DNA of 8,921 nucleotides from CANGTU01 sp046336655. Lineage in GTDB: Bacteria; Bacteroidota; Bacteroidia; Flavobacteriales_D; Sanyastnellaceae. Below the pieces are notes generated by a model. The model saw nothing but the letters and a program-made list of their open reading frames with translations. It searched no databases and was not told where the DNA came from. Each line of letters opens with the position of its first letter. Positions within the stretch are counted from its first letter, which is position 1. The DNA lies in NCBI GenBank assembly GCA_046336655.1, contig JBKDGH010000127.1:1-8921 (forward strand), written 5' to 3'. This document shows positions 1 through 7,300 of this stretch, piece by piece. The position numbers and the translations under genes were made by a program.

Positions 1-1575
1 CAACTGGTTACCCTGGAAGGACCAGTCTACGTTTACGAGGAACTGATGGCTGAAGCCGAAGCGCAGGATAAGCGCGGCGGACTATCCCTCTACGGAAAGA
101 TCAGCGACATGGCGGTTAATGCCGATTCACATGGGCAGTGGACCATTATGCCCAATGGAGATCGCTTGTGGCAATTGCGTTTCCGCTCTGCTGGTGCGCA
201 AGCGGTGAATGTGTTCTTCAGCAAGCTGCACATCCCCGAAGGTGCATCACTCTTTATCTACAGTGCCGACCGTTCGTGGTTTGAAGGTCCGTATACCTCA
301 GAAGAAAACAGCGCTCACGGAATATTCCAGACTGCCGAGGTATTCGGCGATGAGGCCATTCTCGAGTACTACGAACCGGCCACTGTGATAGGCCGTCCAT
401 CGCTCGATATCCGAGGTTTCGGACACTTCTTCCGCTTTATCCACGACATGCGCGAAGAACTGCGCGGAGGCAGCGAGGCGTGTCAGGTGGACGTGAATTG
501 CGTAGAGGGTTCGAACTGGGTGCCCGAGCGCCAGTCGGTAGTTCGTCTGAGCATTCCGGCGGGCAATGGCGTTGGTCTCTGCACCGGCACGCTGGTGAAC
601 AATACGAACAAGGACTGTAAGAATTACATCCTAACCGCATACCATTGTACCATTGATTCCGACGCATCGGATTTGTTGGGAGTGGCCGCGCGATTCAATT
701 TCCAGCGCGCCAACTGCGGCAGTGGACTTGCACCATCTACCCAACAACGCGTAGGTACGTTTCAGCGCGCCAATTCCAATGACGGCGGTGGCTCCAGTGG
801 CTCCGACTTTTCGCTGCTCGAGCTGGAGGACGCCATTCCATCCAACTATGTTCCTTTCTATGCAGGCTGGGATGCATCAGGCACCACCCCACCAAGCGCA
901 GGAGGTTTCCGCGCAGTGTGCATTCACCATCCGTCAGGTGATGTAAAGAAGATTTCGACCACCAACAGTGTTGCGAGTGGCACTTGGTTTGGGGCTCCCA
1001 ATGCGCACTGGCGTGTGGAGTGGATGCAGACCGTGACCAACTGGGGAGTGACCGAAGGCGGATCATCCGGTTCTGCGATCTTCGATGTGAACCGTCGCAT
1101 TGTTGGTACGCTTACAGGTGGTGGCTCGTTCTGCAACCAGCCCACTGCGGATGATTATTATGGCAAAATGGACCGCCACTGGACCGGCAATCCCAATGCG
1201 GCAAACCAGAAGCTGAAAGTGTGGCTCGATCCGGGAAACACCGGTGCGCTCACGCTCAACGGTTCGTTTGTAGATCCGAATGCACCCAACCAGCCTTGTG
1301 GCGGTACTGCCGTGAATGTACAGGAATTTGAATACGATGACTTCCGCATTTTCCCGGCACTGGCCAGCGACCGCATCACACTCACTACATCCATCTGGGA
1401 CAATGTGAAAGAGGTGCGCATCTTCGGCGCGGATGGCGCATTGGTAAAGACACTTCGTCTGAATGGTGAGGTGACCACACTGGACGTGAATGAATTTGCT
1501 GCGGGGATTTACTACGTGTCATTCGTTCATCAGGCAGGAACTCACGTCACCCAGAAATTCTCGGTGGTTCGTTAA
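1..1575 (+). CDS. Secreted lysyl-endopeptidase-like serine protease (S1 family) with T9SS type A sorting domain, 5'-partial
   Basis: The frame is open from base 1, and the residues before the ATG at 46 continue the fold, so the true start and signal peptide lie outside the window. Residues below are counted from that ATG. Residues ~30-135 resemble the N-terminal pro-region of lysyl endopeptidases (WQLRFRSAG, IPEGASLFIY, LEYYEP). Residues ~141-407 are the chymotrypsin-fold protease, with His200 in LTAYHC, Asp254 in SDFSLLEL and Ser341 in GGSSGS. They align well with Achromobacter protease I as I remember it, including CxxDVxC (C146, C152) and the C179-C201 spacing of 22. Asp370 (DDYYGK) matches the Asp that gives Lys specificity. 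Residues ~431-509 are a T9SS type A sorting domain (AAGIYYVSF, TQKFSVVR), predicting export across the outer membrane. The family cleaves after Lys; that specificity is inferred here. The next gene starts 5 bases downstream. Confidence 0.93.
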   Translation, partial: QLVTLEGPVYVYEELMAEAEAQDKRGGLSLYGKISDMAVNADSHGQWTIMPNGDRLWQLRFRSAGAQAVNVFFSKLHIPEGASLFIYSADRSWFEGPYTSEENSAHGIFQTAEVFGDEAILEYYEPATVIGRPSLDIRGFGHFFRFIHDMREELRGGSEACQVDVNCVEGSNWVPERQSVVRLSIPAGNGVGLCTGTLVNNTNKDCKNYILTAYHCTIDSDASDLLGVAARFNFQRANCGSGLAPSTQQRVGTFQRANSNDGGGSSGSDFSLLELEDAIPSNYVPFYAGWDASGTTPPSAGGFRAVCIHHPSGDVKKISTTNSVASGTWFGAPNAHWRVEWMQTVTNWGVTEGGSSGSAIFDVNRRIVGTLTGGGSFCNQPTADDYYGKMDRHWTGNPNAANQKLKVWLDPGNTGALTLNGSFVDPNAPNQPCGGTAVNVQEFEYDDFRIFPALASDRITLTTSIWDNVKEVRIFGADGALVKTLRLNGEVTTLDVNEFAAGIYYVSFVHQAGTHVTQKFSVVR

Positions 1576-1580
1576 TCGCG

Positions 1581-2246
1581 ATGGATTCCTTTCGCCTTGA
1601 ACAGGGGTGGAAAGAGCGGCTCAATGGCGCTTTTTCCACCCCTTCATTTGCCGGGCTGACGGACTTCGTGAATCAGGAGTACCGCGCGCGTACCTGTTAT
1701 CCGCCGGAGGCGCAGGTTTTTGCGGCATTTGATCACTGTCCGTTTGATCGGGTGCGTGTGGTCATCCTCGGACAAGATCCCTATCACGGTCCGGGTCAGG
1801 CGCATGGGTTGTGCTTCTCGGTAAATGATGGTGTGCCTTTTCCTCCGTCGCTGCGCAATATTTTCAAAGAGATTCAGGATGATTTGGGACATCCTGCTCC
1901 GCTCACGGGCAATCTCACCCGCTGGGCTGATCAGGGCGTACTCATGCTGAACGCCGTGCTCACCGTGCGTGACGGACAGCCCGCGTCGCATCAGAAAAAA
2001 GGATGGGAAGAATTTACCGATGAAGTCATTCGTCAGGTGAGCATGCATAAGCGGAATGTGGTATTCATGCTCTGGGGCAATTATGCCATTCGCAAAGGAT
2101 CGGTCATTGATGCATCTGCACACTGTGTGTTGCAATCCGCACATCCTTCACCACTCAGCGCGCATCAGGGGTTTTCAGGCAACCGCCATTTTTCGAAGGC
2201 GAATACCTATTTGCGGGCACACGGTCTTCCCGAAATTCAGTGGTAA
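1581..2246 (+). CDS. ung: Uracil-DNA glycosylase, family 1
   Basis: This enzyme removes uracil from DNA, arising from cytosine deamination or dUTP misincorporation, as the first step of base excision repair in the cytoplasm. The 221-residue length matches family 1 (E. coli Ung is about 229). The family motifs are present: the water-activating loop GQDPYHGPGQAHGLCFS at residues 65-80, with catalytic Asp66 and His68; PPSLRNIFKEI at 88-98; LMLNAVLTV at 121-129; and the DNA-intercalation loop HPSPLSAHQGF at 188-198, with His188 as the second catalytic residue. I see no truncation or lost residue. The ATG is 5 bases after the stop of the upstream protease gene, without a clear Shine-Dalgarno, which is normal in Bacteroidota, so transcription by read-through or translational coupling is possible. 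The stop lies one base from the stop of the converging lectin gene. Confidence 0.98.
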   Translation: MDSFRLEQGWKERLNGAFSTPSFAGLTDFVNQEYRARTCYPPEAQVFAAFDHCPFDRVRVVILGQDPYHGPGQAHGLCFSVNDGVPFPPSLRNIFKEIQDDLGHPAPLTGNLTRWADQGVLMLNAVLTVRDGQPASHQKKGWEEFTDEVIRQVSMHKRNVVFMLWGNYAIRKGSVIDASAHCVLQSAHPSPLSAHQGFSGNRHFSKANTYLRAHGLPEIQW

Positions 2247-2247
2247 C

Positions 2248-4212
2248 TCAGCGCTTGAGGTGAATGTATCCCTCGCGCGTATCGCGGATTCCACCACCGC
2301 AATCACTCGCATATTCGGCGATGAAATAATAGACCCCTTCCTCCACATCGCGACCATTCCAATGAAAGGCGGAGCGGTTGCCTTCGAAGATAATCGTGCC
2401 CCAGCGGTTGTATACGGTCACTTTGTATTCGGTGAAAAACCGCTGCAGATCGGTGTCGGGCAGATTGCGCAGGAACGGATACCACTGTCCGTTTTTTTCA
2501 TCGCCGTTAGGGGTGAACACATTTGGAAACGTGATCGCACTGAGGTCCACATCCAGATCGTCTGAAGCGATGATCTCAGCAGATTCTGTAGATGAGCAAC
2601 CATTGATTTCATTCACCACCGTGAGGGAGTAAATACCCGGTGCATCTACCGTGATATTCTGCACGCCGGTGGAAGAAGTAATGTTGCCGGTTTCAGTAGC
2701 CCAGCTGAAGCTGATGCTTACGGAAGGATCAATAGTGATTCCTTCCATGGTCACCGATTGCCGGATGCACGTGAGCGTATCCTGAAGCGGAATGCTGATG
2801 ATCGGTTCAGTGAAGTCTTCTGTAACTATTAGCGCATCTGTGCCCACGCAGCCATTGCTGATGTCTGTTGTTGTCAGGGTGTAGGTGCCAGCCGCAGTGA
2901 TCTGAGGGGTGAGTGTACCCGCACCGGAGAGAATTACACCGCCGTTGGAGGCAGTCCATTGAATCAACGGATCAGGGATACCTGCATTGCCCGTCAGCGA
3001 GAGGGTGGGAGAGAAGCAATTGATGATGCCATCCGGACCTGCATCAGGCACCGGAGCCACCTGATCGGCGGTAATGATGACGGTAGTGCTGTCCACGCAC
3101 ACATCCAATGCAGTGGCAATAACGGTGTATGTCCCCGGCACGGAAGTCACGAGCTGCGGGTTGAATGGATTGCCGTTGATCGAGCCATCCGCAGTCGTCC
3201 AGGTGTATTCAGTCATCGGGAAATTGGAATCCGCGAACACATTGGCCAATATTGCCGCACAGGTTAGCACCTGATCCCCGGAAGTCGTCACTTCAAGCGG
3301 CTCCACAATCACCATGATATCCGCATCCACATTGTTGCCGCAGAGGTCGGTGAACTGCACATTATACGCAGTAGTAGCGGGTGGATTGGCGACAGGCGTG
3401 GCCGATGTAGGATCATCCAGAAAATCGGAGGGAGTCCACAGGTAAGTACCGTCGAGGGAAGCGCCGGAGCTGAGCACCGTGGAAGCGCCCGGACAAATCA
3501 GCACTTCATCGCCTACGTTGAGGATGTTTTCCTGCAGGCAGACCGTTTGGTTATTGAATGAACCACCGGTAGCAGCGGTGAATCCCCAGTACACCAGATT
3601 TTGTCCGCTGAAAATGGAGTTGATCAGATCCACTTGCGCCTGCACGCGAAAAGTGCAATCGAAGTAGACCTGCATCGTCTGCGTGGCCGGGTCCCAATTG
3701 ATTTGCACTACGTGGTCCTGACCATCTTCCGTGTTTTGGTTGAACGGGTCCATTTGCACGGGACCGCCGAGTTGGAGCGGCGAGTTGTGACTGATATTTC
3801 CATCGCGGTGAATAGCGATGTGATCGAATCCGGGGTCATTGTATTCCCCGTTTTGCCAGGTGTCGAATTCCACCCCGAGCGAAGTACCAAAATCCAGGTA
3901 TCCCATACCGCCTCCGCTGGCACCGATGGCTGAAGTACCCACGGTTTGCAGTACGAAGCAGATGCCGTCGGCGCCATTGCCATCAATGCTGCCCAGGTTC
4001 ATGCGAAACTGAATGTCAAACGCCTGATTCAGGTCGATTTGCTCACCGTACCATACCGTACCGTTTTGAAAATTAGCTTCAGACGTGAGGCGGTAGCAGT
4101 CGTCGCCGAGAAACACCGCATCGCCATTGAGGAAATAGGTTTGCCCGCGGGCCACACCAGCCGTCATACACAGCGCAAGACCAAGGAAAGTGTATTTGAT
4201 ACACGAAATCAT
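2248..4212 (-). CDS. Secreted L-type lectin-domain protein with PKD/Ig-like repeats and T9SS type B (gliding-motility-associated) C-terminal domain
   Basis: The product has 654 residues from the ATG at 4212. That start is chosen because a signal peptide follows at once (residues 1-23, hydrophobic YTFLGLALCMTAGV, likely cleavage before Gln24). The frame stays open upstream to 4329, but that extension only translates the palindromic repeats. Residues ~24-228 form a concanavalin-type lectin domain: ADGICFVLQ (81-89), VEFDTW (114-119), NDPGFDHIAI (125-134) and YWGFTAATGG (208-217). Glu115, Asp117, Asn121, Asp126 and His131 fall on the legume-lectin metal ligands. Residues ~230-550 are four PKD/Ig-like repeats with paired cysteines and the recurring GTYT or GIYS strand. 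Residues ~560-654 are the T9SS type B sorting domain (FPNVFTPNGD, YNRWGTIIFEG, WNGRDVEEGVYYF). I infer an exported, surface-linked or released sugar-binding adhesin; the ligand is unknown. The upstream gene is on the same strand, 106 bp away. Confidence 0.93.
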   Translation of the reverse strand: MISCIKYTFLGLALCMTAGVARGQTYFLNGDAVFLGDDCYRLTSEANFQNGTVWYGEQIDLNQAFDIQFRMNLGSIDGNGADGICFVLQTVGTSAIGASGGGMGYLDFGTSLGVEFDTWQNGEYNDPGFDHIAIHRDGNISHNSPLQLGGPVQMDPFNQNTEDGQDHVVQINWDPATQTMQVYFDCTFRVQAQVDLINSIFSGQNLVYWGFTAATGGSFNNQTVCLQENILNVGDEVLICPGASTVLSSGASLDGTYLWTPSDFLDDPTSATPVANPPATTAYNVQFTDLCGNNVDADIMVIVEPLEVTTSGDQVLTCAAILANVFADSNFPMTEYTWTTADGSINGNPFNPQLVTSVPGTYTVIATALDVCVDSTTVIITADQVAPVPDAGPDGIINCFSPTLSLTGNAGIPDPLIQWTASNGGVILSGAGTLTPQITAAGTYTLTTTDISNGCVGTDALIVTEDFTEPIISIPLQDTLTCIRQSVTMEGITIDPSVSISFSWATETGNITSSTGVQNITVDAPGIYSLTVVNEINGCSSTESAEIIASDDLDVDLSAITFPNVFTPNGDEKNGQWYPFLRNLPDTDLQRFFTEYKVTVYNRWGTIIFEGNRSAFHWNGRDVEEGVYYFIAEYASDCGGGIRDTREGYIHLKR

Positions 4213-4232
4213 GTCCCGAATATAGGGAATGA

Positions 4233-4270
4233 TGCCTGTAGGGACGCACGGCAGTGCGTCCTTGAGCCAG
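4233..4270. repeat. REP-like palindromic repeat, copy 1
   Basis: First of two tandem units with a 42-bp period. Its core is a perfect inverted repeat: GGACGCAC at 4242-4249, loop GGCA at 4250-4253, GTGCGTCC at 4254-4261, preceded by TGCCTGTAG. The first 30 bases are identical to copy 2 and the 38-base unit differs at two positions (4263 and 4265). It lies between two minus-strand genes, so a transcript from either strand would fold into an 8-bp GC-rich hairpin. It resembles the dispersed extragenic palindromes that RAYT (Y1-type) transposases mobilise, but no such gene is in the window. No U-tract follows, so a role as intrinsic terminator is uncertain. Confidence 0.85.
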
Positions 4271-4274
4271 GGTT

Positions 4275-4312
4275 TGCCTGTAGGGACGCACGGCAGTGCG
4301 TCCTCGGGCCAG
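4275..4312. repeat. REP-like palindromic repeat, copy 2
   Basis: Second tandem unit, with arms GGACGCAC at 4284-4291 and GTGCGTCC at 4296-4303 around the loop GGCA. It ends 6 bases before the stop codon of the 4319-8356 gene, which is read right to left, so its hairpin would form directly after that gene's 3' end. There it could protect the mRNA end or slow read-through into the lectin gene. The two copies occupy about three quarters of the intergenic space. In the reading frame that extends the lectin gene upstream, each unit gives the peptide DALPCVPTG, a translation of non-coding DNA. Confidence 0.85.
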
Positions 4313-4318
4313 ATAGCG

Positions 4319-7300
4319 CTACCTCTCAACCACCACCTTCAAGGTATGCGTGTGGTTTTGCGATGTGCTAAGCACCAGTGCATAACAGCCTTCGGCAAGG
4401 TTTTCTACCGGTATTCCGGCGGAAGTTGCCGGACCTTCACTCAGACAACGGCCGGTAATATCGAAGAGCATAAACTTCGCGCCTGGTGGAACAGGAGCAA
4501 GGAATATGCGATCCCTTGCAGGAACCGGATAAACCGTCAACTCGCGATACACTTCTCCGGAAACACCCACCACCACTTCAATCTGGTCGGAAACGGCAGT
4601 GCAACCCCATTCACTGAACCCCTGTACCACATAGATTCCCGGTTCTTCCGCTAAATAGGTGTCGTCATTGGCCCCGTCGATCGGATTGCCGTTGAAGTAC
4701 CATTGGTAATAGGCACCCCCATTCGCCTGCAGCAGGTTGTTGTCGGCAACCGCTTCAATTTCGGGAATTGGATGCACCACAAGTGTCTGCTCCACTGTGG
4801 CAATGCAAATCGGATTAGAAGCAATGTGCGTAATACTCGTCAGGGATTCGTCCAGCAGCGTATTCCACACTGCGCCACTGCCCGCAGGCTCATCGTTCAG
4901 CAACCAGGTGTGCGTTTCGATGTACTGCGCATTGGAGGACACGTTAAGGTCATCGCCTGTGCAGTAGTAGGGCCCAAGAGAAAACTCAGCAAGATGATCA
5001 CCGCAGTCGAACACAGTATGAAAGGGTTCGTTGGTTTGAATGGGCGGATTCTGGTCGAAATAAATAAATGCCTCGTTGGTGATTACCTCACCTGGTTGGA
5101 TGTTGATGACTGGTGAGATAGTGAACCGCACAAAGCCCTGACTTGCATCGGTATCCTGCTCAGCCGGTGGCAGCTGAATGTTTGGAAAGGTGAATTGAAG
5201 CAGACGCATGGACGGATCAAACAATGCCGACATGTGATGAGAAGCATCGAGAATTTCGAGCGTGGTGTGATCCAGCAACACCGAAAGTGTATCCCGCAGC
5301 ACCACAAGTGACGCTGCGGCATTGCCGGTGTTCTGAAACCGGATGGTGTATTGCAGTGGCGTGTCTCCAAGTATAAAATGCGGCTCAGCATAACCCACCG
5401 GCAACGGCTGTTTGTCATTAGGGTCGTAAGCGCAGGTAAGTTCAGTCAGTGTGCTGTCGGATGCACTCACAGTGGATTGCGATGCAGTAATGCCCGAGGC
5501 GCTCGCGTGCACTGGAAGGAATTCGCCGATGGATTCCACGCCAGGAGTGTGCAGTCCGATCTGCCATTGACGGATTTCTCCGGGCACCAGTTCGTCGAAA
5601 GGAATAACCAGAGGGGCTCCGGAAAAAGGTTCCGTAGTTTCTTCGAAAACCACAGCGCTGAAAGCCGCATCTGGCGTAAGTGTCAAGGCACCGCTAAGCA
5701 TCGCATTGCCGGTGTTATGCGCGCTGAGGGTGTGATAGGCCACAGTGGCGCAGAGATACTCGTTGCAGATCGATGTGAGTTGCAGTTGCAGTCCGGCGAG
5801 CTCATCGCCCGGAAGAAGTGCAAAATGGTTTTGCCAGCTCATCGGAGGCCAGCTGAGTTCTATTTCCAGAGGTCCTGATGCACCGGGATAAGCGGCGGTA
5901 GGCATCACGGAAATCGATGCTGTTTCAAATACTGAGACCGGAAATGAGTATACTCCCTGCTGGTCGGTGTAGGCCACGAGTCCTTCAGGCAATAGCGTAA
6001 CAGGCCATGCGCTCAGCGGATAATCCCCCGCATCGAATGTGCCATTGGCATTGGCATCGTGAAAGACCATGCCCGAGAGCTGATACTCACAGGTGTTGGT
6101 CGGGCATGTGGCGTTGGGGTTGTAGTTGATGGCCAAAGGATCGGTACAACCGCAATCACCTGTGCAGCATGAGTTGTCGTCATACAAGGCCGAAGGATCG
6201 TAGTTGCATGCGGCTGGCTCCGTACAACCGGACAGACTGGTGTTTATCATCACATGCACAGCTTCTCCCGTGTCGCAGTATATGATGAGGTCAGGGGTGG
6301 TGTTGCCATCATGGTCGGCGAAGTCGAAGTAGCTCGGGTTCAGGCCCTGCAGCGCCGTACTTACCAGTACGGGTGGTGCTGGTTCTGAAGGCGCAGACAA
6401 CAGCCATACGCTGCCCTGGCTGCGTGATATTGCCGCGATTTCAGGTGTGCTGTCGAAATCGATATCTGCTATGCGAATCGTGGTTGGAGCACCTGTCGCA
6501 TCTGACAGTGGTTGTGGAGCGGCAAAGGTTCCATTGCCTGTATTCTCAACCCAATTCACCTGACCGGTAGTATGGTCGGCCATGGCAATATCGTCGTCGC
6601 CATCGCTGTCAAGGTCTGCCATATCCAGTGAGCTCACAGCCACACCACTGAGGCTCCATGCCTCGAGTGCGTCGTAGACGTCAGGTGCACTTTGCATCAG
6701 TATGGTTGCCGCTTGCGCCGAGCGCAGCAATACATCGGGCAGGCCGTTGCCGTCGAAATCGGAGACAAAGAGCTCAGCCACTGTGCCCACACCCTCAGCA
6801 ATCTGCACAGCTCCGCTGAAATTGCTGTCGTCGGTGGCTGCCTTCATCCACAATGAGCCGGTGAGATTGCTTGCCGCGAGCAGGTCATCGAATCCATCGA
6901 GATTCATATCCGCCAGCAACAGCTTGCCGGGTTGGAGCACGAGCGTGTCAATAAGCACGGGATTGAGAAAGCCACCTTCAGTTTGTTCAATCAAATGGAT
7001 TCCTCCTGAGGAGGTCGTCGCAATGAAGTCCGAATCACCGTCGCCTCCGCGGTCGAAGAGCACGGCAGAGTGTGGACTGAACAACGGACTTATTTCTCCG
7101 CCAAATACATAGCGGCCGTTGGCCCGGGCTTTACGCCATGTAATGTGATGCTGGATCGAGCTCAGAAGGATGAGGTCGGTCAGCCCGTCATCGTCGAGAT
7201 TACCGGTAAGAAATTCCGGTCGCGGACGGTGAAAGGTGTGAATGAGCTTGGCGTTAAACTGAAGGGTATCGGTTTGGTAGTTGACGATGATGGCATTGTT

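Noticed and set aside
1644..2144. 166-residue open frame antisense to ung
   Set aside because: It is entirely inside the strongly supported ung gene on the other strand and shows no protein-family features.
2056..2565. 169-residue plus-strand frame across the ung/lectin junction
   Set aside because: It overlaps the 3' ends of two well-supported genes out of frame or antisense, and its translation shows no motif.
4217..4224. Minus-strand TATATTCG as a -7 element for the lectin gene
   Set aside because: It resembles TAnnTTTG but lies only four bases before the ATG and has no TTG at -33, so it would require a nearly leaderless mRNA. Too weak to list as a feature.
4213..4329. N-terminal extension of the lectin gene to an ATG at 4329
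   Set aside because: The added 39 residues are a translation of the two palindromic repeats (DALPCVPTG twice) and overlap the stop of the upstream gene. A good signal peptide begins at the ATG at 4212.
3946..4371. 141-residue plus-strand frame containing repeated CRDARQCVLG
   Set aside because: The repeated peptide is again the palindromic DNA read in another frame, and the rest is antisense to the lectin gene.
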